Origin: Clostridium sp.
Lineage (GTDB): Bacteria > Bacteroidota > Bacteroidia > Bacteroidales > Muribaculaceae
Assembly: GCA_023663805.1 (NCBI GenBank)
Contig: JAMPGR010000001.1
Location: forward strand, 245,862 to 309,861
Direction: 5' to 3'
DNA: 64,000 nucleotides
The notes beneath the pieces are model-generated. The model saw only the letters and a program-made list of their open reading frames with translations, had not been told where the DNA came from and made no database searches. A program made the translations under genes and the position numbers. Positions 35,515-45,065 of this stretch are shown piece after piece (the stretch's first letter is position 1; each line of letters starts with the position of its first letter).

Positions 35515-35545
35515 TTTCCGGCCGCAAAGAACGGTAGTAATTTTG
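35515..35545 (+). promoter_or_regulatory. Promoter for the receptor/protease operon
   Basis: TTTC (35515-35518, one mismatch to the -33 TTTG) and TAATTTTG (35538-35545) are separated by 19 bases. The receptor ATG lies 24 bases downstream. No operator-like palindrome was recognised with confidence. Confidence 0.6.
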
Positions 35546-35569
35546 TGACGTAAAAATCCGCTCGATTTT

Positions 35570-38359
35570 ATGTCACAATTCCGACTTGTCATCATCATAT
35601 ATCTGACCGCTCTTTTCTACGTGACCGCCACAACCTCTGTCGCGGCCGTCCCCCGGGAATCTATCCTGACCGGAACCGTCACCGACGCGGAAAGCGGAGA
35701 GACCCTGCCGTTCGCGAGCGTCACGGTCGACGGATCAGACAACGGAACAATGACCGACAGCGAAGGACGTTTCAGCCTCCTGCTCTCCGACGGGAAACAG
35801 ACGCTGACCGTCAGTTATATCGGATACACCCCCGCAACCATTTCGGTTACCCTCCCCCTCCGCAACCCTCTGACCGTCACCCTCAGCCGCTCGACCCGCC
35901 TCGGCGAAGTAGTCGTGACCGCACGCGAATCGTCTTCGGCTACAAGCGCTTCGCGGATAGACCGCGCCGCGATGGAACATCTCCAGCCGACCAGTTTCAC
36001 CGACCTTCTCGAACTCCTCCCCGGCAATATGTCGAAGACCCCCGACATGGGTGCCGCCAATACGATAACACTCCGCGAAACAGGAACCGTCACCGCAACC
36101 GGCGCGCGCGTCGAAACCGCCGGGAACTATGCAATCACATCGCTCGGAACGCTCTTTGTCGTCGACGGTGCGCCGCTGAACAACGACGCCTCGCTCCAGA
36201 GTCTCCCCGGAGGATCATCGACAGTCGACAGCGACCGCGACATGACGAACCGCGGAGTCGATATGCGGACAATATCCACGGACAATATCGAGAGTGTCGA
36301 AATCGTCCGTGGGATTCCCTCGGCCGAATATGGAAATCTGACCTCCGGTATGGTCAACATCCGCCGCATCCGCCGTCAGACACCCGTCACAGCGCGTTTC
36401 AAGGCCGACGAATACAGCAAACTTTTCTCCGTCGGAAAAGGTTTCTCTGTCGGAGCCCGCGGCGACATCCTGAACGCCGACGCCGGATATCTCGACTCGA
36501 AAGTCGATCCGCGCGACAACCTCGAAAACTACAAACGCATCAACGGTTCGGTCCGCTGGAACATGACCCGCGGCGAGAACCGCGCCGTCACGACCCGCCT
36601 GAACATCGGCGCCGACTATACCGGATCGTTCGACAACGCGAAAACCGACCCCGATCTGAACTACCATAAGGTCGACGAATACCGGAGTTCATACAACCGC
36701 TGGGCGCTGACATCGGAACTCAGGCTCGGGTTGAACCGCTGCAGTTTCCTGAACACGCTGTCGGCCAACGTCTCGGCCAGTTACGAGCGCGACCGTCTCG
36801 AACGCCGCCGCCAGATGATGCCCCAGCGGACATCGATCGCACCGACGACGATGGAGCCCGGCGTACACGACGGACGATATCTCTCCGGAGAATATCTTGC
36901 CGAACTGACCGTCGACGGCCAGCCCTTCACGCTCTTCCTCAAAGGGGTCGCCCGCGGCGAAAAAGCCTGGGACAACTGGCTCCACAACTACAAGGCCGGA
37001 CTCGAATGGTCGCTGGCAAAAAACTTCGGCCGCGGCCAGATCTACGATCTCGAGCGTCCGCTGTCGACCAGTTGGGTCACCCGTCCCCGTGCCTTTAGCG
37101 ACATCCCCGCCCTGAAAACCCTCTCGGCCTATATCGAAGATGACATAACGACTATGGTCGGGGCGACCGAACTGAATCTCCAGATCGGTCTGAGATCGTC
37201 GGCGCTGACCGGACTCGACCGCCGCTATCGTCTCAGCGGACGCCTCCACCTCGATCCGCGAGCCAACGCCGTCGTGACGCTCCCCTCCTTCGAAGGATTG
37301 CGGCTCCACATCGCCGGAGGATTCGGCCTGACGACAAAACTGCCGACTTCCGACTATCTCTTCCCGCAGGTCTGCTACAGCGACCTGATCCAGTTGAGTT
37401 ACTACGACGTAAACAATCCGCGCGAGTTCAGCCGGGTCAGTCTGATGACCTATATCGACGACCCGACAAACTACGACCTCCGCGCCGCGCGAAACCGGAA
37501 ATGGGAGGTGCGCGTCGGCGGCACCTGGCGGGGAAACAGTTTCTCGGTCACATATTTCGACGAGCGTCTGACCTCGGGATTCCGCTATTCAACCCTGTAC
37601 GTCCCGCGCGACTACCGCCGCTACGACGCCTCGGCAGTCAACTCGGCCGAACTGACCGGCCCCCCCTCGCTCGAAGACCTCCCCTTCGAAGAGCGGACGG
37701 TGCTCGACGGGATGTCGCGCGTCTCGAACGGCAGCAAAATCCTGAAGCGCGGAATCGAATTCCAGTTGTCGACAAGCCGGTGGGATCTTCTGAGAACATC
37801 GCTGACTTTCACCGGAGCCTGGTTCCACACGACCTACAGCAATTCGCAGCGACTCTACCAGGCGGTCAGTCAGGTTGTCGGCGGCGAGGCTGTCGCCGAC
37901 CGATATGTCGGACTCTATAACGTCGACGACGGCCGCACGAACGACCAGTTCAACACAAACCTGATGTTCGACACCCAGATCCCGCAATGGGGGCTGATAT
38001 TCACGACCTCAATCCAGGCGATGTGGTGGGTTCGGACACGACAGATGTGGCGCTCCGGCGTTCCGGAAAGTTACCTGTCGACCGACGGCCAGCTCCACCC
38101 CTACACCGACGCCGACCGTTCCGATCCGGTCCGGCAGTTCCTGACCGTCAACTACAACTCCTCGCAGTTCGACTGGCTGACAATCCGCCCGGCCTGCTAC
38201 CTGAACCTGAAGGCAACGAAGCGTATCGGGCGGTGGATCACAATCTCGGCCTACGTCAACCGAATCTTCGACTACCTCCCGAAGTATCGCAACAACGGCC
38301 TCCTTGTACGCCGTTCGTCGAGTCCCTATTTCGGAATGGAAGCGACTCTGACTATCTGA
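35570..38359 (+). CDS. TonB-dependent outer-membrane receptor with carboxypeptidase-like N-terminal domain
   Basis: This 929-residue protein has a signal peptide, then a CarboxypepD_reg-like domain (ILTGTVTDAESGETLPFASV, with LTVSYIGY), a plug domain (VVVTARES, then ESVEIVRGIPSAEYGNLTSGMVNI) and a 22-strand barrel ending with an aromatic strand. It takes up a large or scarce ligand with TonB energy. It is not the SusC type: the barrel is shorter and no SusD gene follows. It leads an operon with a DUF4876 lipoprotein, a beta-barrel protein and an M16 protease, which points to a peptide or protein ligand (inference). Confidence 0.92.
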   Translation: MSQFRLVIIIYLTALFYVTATTSVAAVPRESILTGTVTDAESGETLPFASVTVDGSDNGTMTDSEGRFSLLLSDGKQTLTVSYIGYTPATISVTLPLRNPLTVTLSRSTRLGEVVVTARESSSATSASRIDRAAMEHLQPTSFTDLLELLPGNMSKTPDMGAANTITLRETGTVTATGARVETAGNYAITSLGTLFVVDGAPLNNDASLQSLPGGSSTVDSDRDMTNRGVDMRTISTDNIESVEIVRGIPSAEYGNLTSGMVNIRRIRRQTPVTARFKADEYSKLFSVGKGFSVGARGDILNADAGYLDSKVDPRDNLENYKRINGSVRWNMTRGENRAVTTRLNIGADYTGSFDNAKTDPDLNYHKVDEYRSSYNRWALTSELRLGLNRCSFLNTLSANVSASYERDRLERRRQMMPQRTSIAPTTMEPGVHDGRYLSGEYLAELTVDGQPFTLFLKGVARGEKAWDNWLHNYKAGLEWSLAKNFGRGQIYDLERPLSTSWVTRPRAFSDIPALKTLSAYIEDDITTMVGATELNLQIGLRSSALTGLDRRYRLSGRLHLDPRANAVVTLPSFEGLRLHIAGGFGLTTKLPTSDYLFPQVCYSDLIQLSYYDVNNPREFSRVSLMTYIDDPTNYDLRAARNRKWEVRVGGTWRGNSFSVTYFDERLTSGFRYSTLYVPRDYRRYDASAVNSAELTGPPSLEDLPFEERTVLDGMSRVSNGSKILKRGIEFQLSTSRWDLLRTSLTFTGAWFHTTYSNSQRLYQAVSQVVGGEAVADRYVGLYNVDDGRTNDQFNTNLMFDTQIPQWGLIFTTSIQAMWWVRTRQMWRSGVPESYLSTDGQLHPYTDADRSDPVRQFLTVNYNSSQFDWLTIRPACYLNLKATKRIGRWITISAYVNRIFDYLPKYRNNGLLVRRSSSPYFGMEATLTI

Positions 38360-38381
38360 CAAATCTAAAACATTCTACAAT

Positions 38382-39668
38382 ATGAAAAAAATCTTTACAA
38401 AACTCCTTCTCGTGACAACCCTCATCGCCGGCTTCACCGCCTGCTCCAGCGACGACAATCCCGCTCCGGTTCCGCAGACCGTCAGCGTCTCGATCACCAA
38501 CCCGAGCGATATCGACGCTTCGAAGATTGTCAGCGAATCGCTGACATTCCACAACGTCAACACCCTCGTCGACACAACCTTCGCCAACCTCAACAACATC
38601 TCCGTCCTCCCCGGACTCTACGACATCGCCTACGACGCGAGCGTCGAACTCTCCAACGGAGCCCTCTCCCATCTCCGCGCCAACCTGACGAGCGTCCAGA
38701 TCAACGAGGGTGTCAACCGTATCGAACTGACGACCTACAACAACATCACAACCGACGACCTTATTATCGCCGAAGTGTTCTTCACCGGAACCCTCAACGA
38801 AAGCGGAGACCAGTATTCCGGCGACAAATATGTCAAACTCTACAACAATACCGACCACGTTCTCTACGCCGACGGAATAACCCTCTTCGAAACCGAGTTC
38901 CTGACGACAGACAAACTCGACTGCCGCCCCGACATTATGGACCAGGCCGTCGCTGTCCACGCCCTCTACTCCGTCCCCGGCAACGGCACGGAACACCCCG
39001 TCCAGCCCGGCGAATATTTCCTGCTGGTCGACAATGCCCAGAACCACACGCTCGACAACCCCTGGTCGTTCGACTTGACCAAGGCCGACTTCGAATGGTA
39101 TGACGAGACGTCGAATCCCCGCTTCCCCGACGTCGACAACAGCGCCGTCCCGAACATGACGAAGATCTACTGCTACACCGCGACAACCTTCTCGCTCCAC
39201 AACCGCGGCTTCCGCGCCTTCGGCATCGCCCGTCTCGGCGTCCCCGTCGACGAATATATAAAGAATTATGTCTACGAATATGAATACGATATGATTCTTT
39301 CGGTCGGAACATTCACGATTGACGGCGACTGCTACCGGCTCCCGAACGAGTGGGTCGTCGATGTCGTCAACTGCAGCGTCGAGGCCGAATATGCCTGGAA
39401 CGTCACCTCGCCACGCCTCGACAGCGGATGGGCCCACTGCGGTTCTATGGACCACGACACCAACCGCTATTTCAAGAGCGTACGACGTAAACTTCTCTAC
39501 CTCGAACCCGACGGCCGTGCTGTCCTGAAAGACACCAACAACTCGACCGATGACTTCAACAGCGATGCCATCCCCTCCGAAGCTGAAATCCAGGGCTCGG
39601 TCATCAACGCCAACGGAGACCGCGCGACACGCCGCACCTACGACGGCGTAACCCCGATTATGGACTGA
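38382..39668 (+). CDS. DUF4876 lipoprotein
   Basis: This 428-residue protein begins with a lipoprotein signal whose lipobox is FTACSS, followed by a short acidic linker. An N-terminal beta-sandwich of about 110 residues precedes a DUF4876 region with LIIAEVFFTG, DKYVKLYNNTD and later PNEWVVDVVNCS and RKLLYLEPDGRAVLKDTNNS. The C-terminal part has the look of a lamin-tail/LTD-like fold, with EYDMIL strands, but this is not certain. DUF4876 proteins are known to be encoded beside TonB-dependent receptors in Bacteroidales. It is probably the surface or periplasmic ligand-handling partner of the receptor 22 bases upstream. Confidence 0.82.
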   Translation: MKKIFTKLLLVTTLIAGFTACSSDDNPAPVPQTVSVSITNPSDIDASKIVSESLTFHNVNTLVDTTFANLNNISVLPGLYDIAYDASVELSNGALSHLRANLTSVQINEGVNRIELTTYNNITTDDLIIAEVFFTGTLNESGDQYSGDKYVKLYNNTDHVLYADGITLFETEFLTTDKLDCRPDIMDQAVAVHALYSVPGNGTEHPVQPGEYFLLVDNAQNHTLDNPWSFDLTKADFEWYDETSNPRFPDVDNSAVPNMTKIYCYTATTFSLHNRGFRAFGIARLGVPVDEYIKNYVYEYEYDMILSVGTFTIDGDCYRLPNEWVVDVVNCSVEAEYAWNVTSPRLDSGWAHCGSMDHDTNRYFKSVRRKLLYLEPDGRAVLKDTNNSTDDFNSDAIPSEAEIQGSVINANGDRATRRTYDGVTPIMD

Positions 39669-39682
39669 ACCAATTATCGCCG

Positions 39683-41212
39683 ATGATCCGAAACGCCAGC
39701 CGAATTATAATCCCGGCATATATCCTGATGGTTGCCGTACTCCCCCTGCGGAGCACGGCAACCATGCCAGCATCGGAGACAGTCCTGACTGCCTCCCGCC
39801 CCGCATGGAATTTCGCGGGGGAATGCTTCGGCAATCCTGCCGTCGACCAGTTCAGGCTTCCGATTTCGGTCAGCAGCGGCGGTTTTACAGGCCAGGGGCT
39901 CTGGCAGGATGCCACAATCGATCCGCAACAAGGTTCCGGGGGTCTCACCTGGGGCCTCGACGCGGCGACATATATGAAACACCGAAGCAGCACACTACGC
40001 GGTGCCGCCGGATATACCTCGGGCCGGAGCCACGACATCCGTTGGAACGAATCGGCCGACGCCGACCTGATTTACCCCTATCTCTCGGCCGACTCGATCG
40101 GAGGAGATCTCCGCTCGGAGTCATACAGTTTCATGGGGTCGTATGCCGACCATCGGGGCCGATGGGGCTGGGGCGGACAACTCTCCTACGACGCCGGACA
40201 GCACTATCGCGCTGTCGATCCGCGTCCGCGGAATGTCACCTCCCGCCTCGACCTGACCGTCGGAGGAGCATTCCGCTTCGCCGGCAACTATATGGCCGGT
40301 CTGTCAGTCGACTACCGGAAGTATAAACAGACCAACAGCATCGCCTTCTACAGCGAAATGGGGAAGGCGAAGGTCTACCATCTGACCGGCCTCGGCACAC
40401 ACTACGCCCGCTTCGCCGGAGCCGCCGACAATGCCTACTTTAACGGCCACCGCGCCGGGGGTGCCATACAACTCTATCCCACCGGAGGTAACGGGGCGTT
40501 TTTATCGGTTTCCCTGCGCCGGTTCTCTTTCGAAAAGATTCTGACCGGGCTCAACAACCTGCCGCTGGCTGAAGTCGCCGAGAACCAGTTGTCGGCCGAG
40601 GCTGGATGGCAACGGCGCGGCAATCGGCTGTCGTGGGGCGCAAAAGGATACTTCCGCAGTTCGCGCCGTAACGGAACCGAGAACCTCTTCGGCGACGGGA
40701 CAGCGTCGGTCTATCCCCAGATAGGCAGCCTCGAGATGTTTCGCGACGACCGTCGCGATATCGGCTTCGGAGGTTTCATCGAACTCGCTGCTCCGGGACG
40801 ACGTCTGACGCTCCTCCCTGCTGTCGGACACGCCCACCGCCTGACAACCTACGCAAATCCCTCGCGGCGTATGCTCGCCGACTCCTGGAGTATTTCAGCA
40901 ACCCTCGAGGGTGCGCGTCTCGCCGGACGAAACTGGCTCCTCACCGGCAGTCTGTCGGCCTCATTACGAACTCCTCTCGACTCCTCACTCGAACTCCCGG
41001 GATCCAGTCCCGACGGTCTGGTCCGGACAATCCGCGACCAGAGTTCTGCGGCACAATCGAATATGGTTTCATACTCGGCCTCGATTGCCGCCATCCGTAA
41101 TCTCCACCGGAACCTTGGTCTCGCCATCGGCCTGACATTGAACTGCGACGACTATACGGACATCGACCTCCACAGCGACAAAGCCCAACTGTCGCTCCGC
41201 ATAATCTTTTAA
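39683..41212 (+). CDS. Outer-membrane beta-barrel protein, DUF6850-like
   Basis: This 509-residue protein has an N-terminal signal and a mature part made of alternating beta-strands with many aromatic girdles, ending in the typical terminal strand (AQLSLRIIF, last residue phenylalanine). Such features indicate a beta-barrel. The gene position between a DUF4876 lipoprotein and an M16 protease matches what I recall for the DUF6850 family; the family name is therefore moderately certain. It starts 14 bases after DUF4876 and ends 19 bases before the protease gene. It could be a second pore or a scaffold for the receptor. Confidence 0.7.
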   Translation: MIRNASRIIIPAYILMVAVLPLRSTATMPASETVLTASRPAWNFAGECFGNPAVDQFRLPISVSSGGFTGQGLWQDATIDPQQGSGGLTWGLDAATYMKHRSSTLRGAAGYTSGRSHDIRWNESADADLIYPYLSADSIGGDLRSESYSFMGSYADHRGRWGWGGQLSYDAGQHYRAVDPRPRNVTSRLDLTVGGAFRFAGNYMAGLSVDYRKYKQTNSIAFYSEMGKAKVYHLTGLGTHYARFAGAADNAYFNGHRAGGAIQLYPTGGNGAFLSVSLRRFSFEKILTGLNNLPLAEVAENQLSAEAGWQRRGNRLSWGAKGYFRSSRRNGTENLFGDGTASVYPQIGSLEMFRDDRRDIGFGGFIELAAPGRRLTLLPAVGHAHRLTTYANPSRRMLADSWSISATLEGARLAGRNWLLTGSLSASLRTPLDSSLELPGSSPDGLVRTIRDQSSAAQSNMVSYSASIAAIRNLHRNLGLAIGLTLNCDDYTDIDLHSDKAQLSLRIIF

Positions 41213-41231
41213 AACCCATCAATCAACCAAT

Positions 41232-44054
41232 ATGAAGAAACTTTTGACACTGACGGCGGCCGTGCTACTGTCCGTCACCCAGATCGGAGCCGCCCTGCGT
41301 CCGATTCCGGCCGACACCGCCGTCAGAACCGGCACACTCCCGAACGGCCTGACCTACTATATCCGCCATAATGCCCAGCCCGCCAACCGGGCCGATTTCT
41401 ACATCGCCCAGCGCGTAGGGTCGGTCAACGAGGAGGAGAACCAGCGCGGTCTGGCCCATTTTCTCGAACATATGTGCTTCAACGGAACGCGCAACTTCCC
41501 CGGTAATTCACTGATAGACTATCTCGAAAGTGTCGGCGTCAAATTCGGCAACAATCTGAACGCATACACATCGACCGACGAGACCGTCTACAATATCAAC
41601 GAGGTTCCGACCGGACGCTTCTCGACAGTCGACACATGCGTCATGATCCTCAGCGACTGGAGCCATGGCCTGACTCTCGACCCCGGCGAGATCGACAAGG
41701 AGCGCGGAGTCGTCAAAGGGGAATGGCGCCAGCGCAACGGAGCGGCCCAGACACGTCTGCTCGAGCGCGCCGCACCGCTGATCTACCCCGGCTCGCTCTA
41801 CGGAGAGCGTCTCCCGATCGGCCTGATGGAGGTTGTCGAGAACTTCCCTTACAAGAGTCTGCGCGATTTCTATGACCGCTGGTACTGGCCCGTCAATCAG
41901 GCTGTCATCATCGTCGGAGACATCGACCCGGCCGCAGTCGAGGAGTCTGTAAAACACCACTTCGCTGACATCCCCGCCGCCGGACCCGCCGCAAGAACAG
42001 CGCCAGTCGATGTCCCCGACAACGAGGAGATTATCTCTGCCGTTTTGAGCGATCCGGAGCAGGCAACGGCTGTCGCTATGATAATGGTCAAATACGACGG
42101 ACTCAGCGACGAGGAGGCCGCGACAATCGAGGACCTGCGCTTCGGCTACACCTCTGCCCTGCTGACGACGATGCTGAACGAGCGTCTGACGGCTGTACGC
42201 GACAGTGCCTCCGCGCCGTTCACCTCCGCTTTCGCCCGCGACGACGACTATATGCTCTCCCGCTCGAAACGGGCCCTGACGCTGCGTGCCTTCCCTAAGG
42301 AGGGTCAGACCGAACAGGCCGTCGCCGTATTGACCCGCGAACTGAAACGCGCCGCCGCCCAGGGATTCACTCCGGGCGAATTCGAACGCGCGAAACTCTC
42401 GGTCGGTGCGATAATCGACGATGACTTCGTCAACCGCGACCGCCGGACAAACACCGAATATGCACGTCGCTACGTCGACCACTTCCTCAACGGCGGCACA
42501 ATGGCCTCCGACGAAATGCAATACCAGATGCTCAAGGGTGTGCGCCATACGACTACGCTCGACCGCGTCAATTCGACTCTCGCGTCGATCGTTCGTCCCG
42601 ACAACCGTAATGTCGTCATCCTCTGCTATCTCCCCGAATCGGAAAAGGAATCCGACGGTGAACTGCTCGCTTCGGTCTATCGCTCGACCGACGGAGCCGC
42701 GATTCCCGCTTTTGTCGACAACGCTGTCGGCGGACCGCTGCTCGCCACCGAGCCAGCGCCCGGGAAGATACTCTCCGAAGAAGCACTCGGGCAATTCGGA
42801 GCGCAAACCTGGACACTCTCGAACGGAATCAGGGTCGTCCTGCGACCGAACGACAAGGATGGTGACCGGGTGACGGTCAGCGCCTGGAGTCCCGGCGGAT
42901 TCGCCGCGAACTACGATCCCGCAAAGGCTCCGAGTTACAAACTCTTCAATAACGTCATCGCCGCTGGGGGATTCGGCGAGTATTCTGCCTCGGATCTGAA
43001 AAAACTGATGGTCGGCAAGACCGTTTCGACAGGTATCGCCGTCGAGAATATGGAGGAGGAACTCCAGGCCGTATCGTCGTCGGCCGATATGGTCGACGCT
43101 TTCCGCCTGCTCTATCTGAAGTCGACCGCACCCCGCCGCGATTCGACCGCCTATGAGGCTCTGCTCGAATCGAACCGCATGCGTCTGGCGAACAGTCAGA
43201 AAAACGCCGGCCACGCCATGGGCGATACAATCCATGCCTTTGTTTTCAACCATCATCCCCTTGTCGAGAAGGTTCAGTTAGACGAACTTCCCCGCGTCAG
43301 TTACGACGACATCATGGCGATTCACGCCGACCGCTTCGGCGATATGTCCGATTTTACCTTCATCGTCGTCGGTAACTTCAACGAAGATTCGCTCCGCTAC
43401 GCCGTCGAGCACTATGTCGCTTCGCTCCCCGGCGGCGGACGCCTCGACGAACCGAAGGATATCGGCTACCGCTACCCGCGCGGACGCGCCGACCATCGGT
43501 TCACATTCCCGATGGAGGTCGAGCAGGCGATGACATACTCGTTCTATCACTCCCCCTGCGACTACACCCTCTCAAACGTTCTCCACGCCCGTATTCTCGG
43601 CGAGATTCTCGAGACCCGTCTGCTCGAAGAGATTCGCGAAAAGCGCGGCTGGACCTATGGAGTCCTGACCCACGGCGGCATCAACGGCAGCATCAACGCC
43701 GGAGACCCCTCTGACTTCCTCCTGCCGGTCAATATCCGCGTCTCCGACGGAAACGAGGAGGAGTGTTGCCGTATAGTCGAGGAGACGATCGCCGACCTCG
43801 GCGCCCGTCCCGTCGGGTCGGAGGAACTGCTGAAAGTCCGGGAGTATATGCTGAAAAGTTACCGCGACTCGCAGGATAAGAACTCCTACTGGCAGAGCAT
43901 GTTGAAAAACTGGCTGGAGCACAGCCAGGACATGCATTCGACCTACGAAGCCGCCCTCGAAGCGATTACTCCCGAGAGCCTGCGCCAGTTCGCCGCAACC
44001 CATCTCGACGAGACCAACCGTCTGCGCCTGCTGATGCTCCCCGAGAAAAAATAA
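41232..44054 (+). CDS. M16-family periplasmic zinc protease (PqqL/FusC-like)
   Basis: This 940-residue protein starts with a signal peptide (KKLLTLTAAVLLSVTQIGAA) and has two M16 halves. The N-terminal half carries the inverted zinc site: H76-FL-E79-H80 in GLAHFLEHMCFNGT, with E157 in IDKERGVVKGEW as third ligand. The C-terminal half lacks a zinc motif and ends with the usual arginine-tyrosine region near EKRGWTYGV. The size and the single-chain layout match PqqL, which in E. coli acts with a TonB receptor in iron piracy from ferredoxin. It is the last gene of the receptor operon, 19 bases after the beta-barrel gene. Confidence 0.92.
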   Translation: MKKLLTLTAAVLLSVTQIGAALRPIPADTAVRTGTLPNGLTYYIRHNAQPANRADFYIAQRVGSVNEEENQRGLAHFLEHMCFNGTRNFPGNSLIDYLESVGVKFGNNLNAYTSTDETVYNINEVPTGRFSTVDTCVMILSDWSHGLTLDPGEIDKERGVVKGEWRQRNGAAQTRLLERAAPLIYPGSLYGERLPIGLMEVVENFPYKSLRDFYDRWYWPVNQAVIIVGDIDPAAVEESVKHHFADIPAAGPAARTAPVDVPDNEEIISAVLSDPEQATAVAMIMVKYDGLSDEEAATIEDLRFGYTSALLTTMLNERLTAVRDSASAPFTSAFARDDDYMLSRSKRALTLRAFPKEGQTEQAVAVLTRELKRAAAQGFTPGEFERAKLSVGAIIDDDFVNRDRRTNTEYARRYVDHFLNGGTMASDEMQYQMLKGVRHTTTLDRVNSTLASIVRPDNRNVVILCYLPESEKESDGELLASVYRSTDGAAIPAFVDNAVGGPLLATEPAPGKILSEEALGQFGAQTWTLSNGIRVVLRPNDKDGDRVTVSAWSPGGFAANYDPAKAPSYKLFNNVIAAGGFGEYSASDLKKLMVGKTVSTGIAVENMEEELQAVSSSADMVDAFRLLYLKSTAPRRDSTAYEALLESNRMRLANSQKNAGHAMGDTIHAFVFNHHPLVEKVQLDELPRVSYDDIMAIHADRFGDMSDFTFIVVGNFNEDSLRYAVEHYVASLPGGGRLDEPKDIGYRYPRGRADHRFTFPMEVEQAMTYSFYHSPCDYTLSNVLHARILGEILETRLLEEIREKRGWTYGVLTHGGINGSINAGDPSDFLLPVNIRVSDGNEEECCRIVEETIADLGARPVGSEELLKVREYMLKSYRDSQDKNSYWQSMLKNWLEHSQDMHSTYEAALEAITPESLRQFAATHLDETNRLRLLMLPEKK

Positions 44055-44074
44055 CTTCCGGCCACGACCTACCT

Positions 44075-44176
44075 CGGGCCAGAGGCCCTCGCATGCTAAC
44101 AAAGCAGCCTGGCGTAACAATCTAAGGATTTGTTGTCGTCAGGCTGCTTTGGGGTTGTGTGAAGACCTCCGGTCTG
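44075..44176. repeat. Large imperfect palindrome, copy 1 (left flank of RAYT)
   Basis: Arms 44075-44114 and 44137-44176 are inverted copies of one another with a perfect CAAAGCAGCCTG core and degraded outer parts. The left arm starts CGGGCCAGAGGCCCTC. The internal sequence can form a further short hairpin. It begins 20 bases after the M16 protease stop codon and may serve as its terminator. Confidence 0.85.
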
Positions 44177-44210
44177 ACCCCCCCCTTCGCAATCTTAACC
44201 GCCAGGGCGT

Positions 44211-44927
44211 TCATCTCGAGACACTGCGCCCGCGATGGATGCTCTCTCCTCCGGAGGCGTAATACAGCGAATCTTCCGGTTTCTGCCGGAAGATCTGCTC
44301 GTTGTCGTCGCGATGGACAATCAGGGGGAATTTGAAGGGATTTCGGAGATTGAAAAGATTGCCATAGGCCTGGATTTCCCGGTCGCCGACGAAGATCCGG
44401 CGGGTCTTGCGGAAGAAGTCGGGCCGGAGCCTTCTGACCGCAAGCCGGTATGGGTTCTGACGAATATACCTATACCGGAAGACCGGGTCGAGAGGGGAAT
44501 CTGCGAAGATTATCCGGTCGTTATAGCCGTCGGAGAAGACTTCGCTGCGGTCGTTTCCGGTCATTCTTCGCCAGTCGACGGTAACGATCGATTTCAACTG
44601 GCCGATGAGTTTTCCGAGGTGTCTGTCAAGGCGCTGTTTTACGGCAATGAGGAAATGTAGATGGTCGGGCATGACCTTGTATTGGTAGATTTCGATCCGG
44701 GGCTCGAAAAGAGGCAGTTCGCGAACGGTTTTCGCAATCAGGTTTCCGAGGGCGTTGCGGCAGATATCTATCGAATCGGGGTTCGCGAGATCTATCCGCT
44801 CTGGCAGACGGCCAAAATCCGATGTTTCCACAGCCTTTGTTATTGTTATATGATATTTACAGGGGAAACAGTAGTCGTGGTCGCGTTTGCGGCTGCGGTT
44901 GTGGCGGACGAAATCTTCCTTGAACAT
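44211..44927 (-). CDS. REP-associated tyrosine transposase (RAYT, Y1 HUH family)
   Basis: This 238-residue protein is an IS200-like Y1 transposase of the RAYT group. The HUH metal motif is seen in YKVMPDHLHFLI, and the candidate nucleophilic tyrosine lies in FRYRYIRQNP, the YIxxNP form typical of RAYTs. An N-terminal KYHITITK matches the usual first strand. The enzyme nicks and rejoins single-stranded DNA at hairpins. The open frame extends to a TTG at 44966 inside palindrome copy 2, but the ATG at 44927 gives a more normal N-terminus. The gene appears intact. The C-terminal 40 residues after NPFKF are not typical and may be lineage-specific. Confidence 0.85.
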   Translation of the reverse strand: MFKEDFVRHNRSRKRDHDYCFPCKYHITITKAVETSDFGRLPERIDLANPDSIDICRNALGNLIAKTVRELPLFEPRIEIYQYKVMPDHLHFLIAVKQRLDRHLGKLIGQLKSIVTVDWRRMTGNDRSEVFSDGYNDRIIFADSPLDPVFRYRYIRQNPYRLAVRRLRPDFFRKTRRIFVGDREIQAYGNLFNLRNPFKFPLIVHRDDNEQIFRQKPEDSLYYASGGESIHRGRSVSR

Positions 44928-44942
44928 CGTCTGACTGTTTTT

Positions 44943-45053
44943 CGGGCCAGAGGCCCTCACACGCAAACAAAGCAGCCTGACGGCTCTTTTACTGAAATCG
45001 TTTCAGTTTGCTTCGTCAGGCTGCTTTGGTGTTGTGTGAGGGCCTCTGGCCCG
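44943..45053. repeat. Large near-perfect palindrome, copy 2 (right flank of RAYT)
   Basis: Arms 44943-44982 and 45014-45053 are each 40 bases and pair at 36 positions. The internal loop contains a further perfect hairpin ACTGAAA/TTTCAGT (44991-44997 with 45001-45007). It is better preserved than copy 1. It starts 13 bases after the inositol-3-phosphate synthase stop codon (reading on the minus strand), so it may also end that transcript. Confidence 0.9.
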
Positions 45054-45065
45054 GATCGGCGGGAA

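Larger units (their letters stand above)
44075..45053 (-). mobile_element. REP/RAYT-type element: transposase flanked by two direct copies of a palindrome
   Basis: A single tyrosine-transposase gene is bracketed by two homologous palindromes in the same orientation (44075-44176 and 44943-45053). This is the arrangement of REP-associated tyrosine transposases, which are thought to mobilise such palindromes as single-stranded DNA. No target duplication or terminal inverted repeats of the DDE type are visible. The boundaries of the mobile unit are inferred from the outer ends of the palindromes. Confidence 0.75.

Noticed and set aside
44966..44966. TTG start for a longer RAYT protein
   Set aside because: It lies inside palindrome copy 2 and adds residues without family similarity; the ATG at 44927 fits better.
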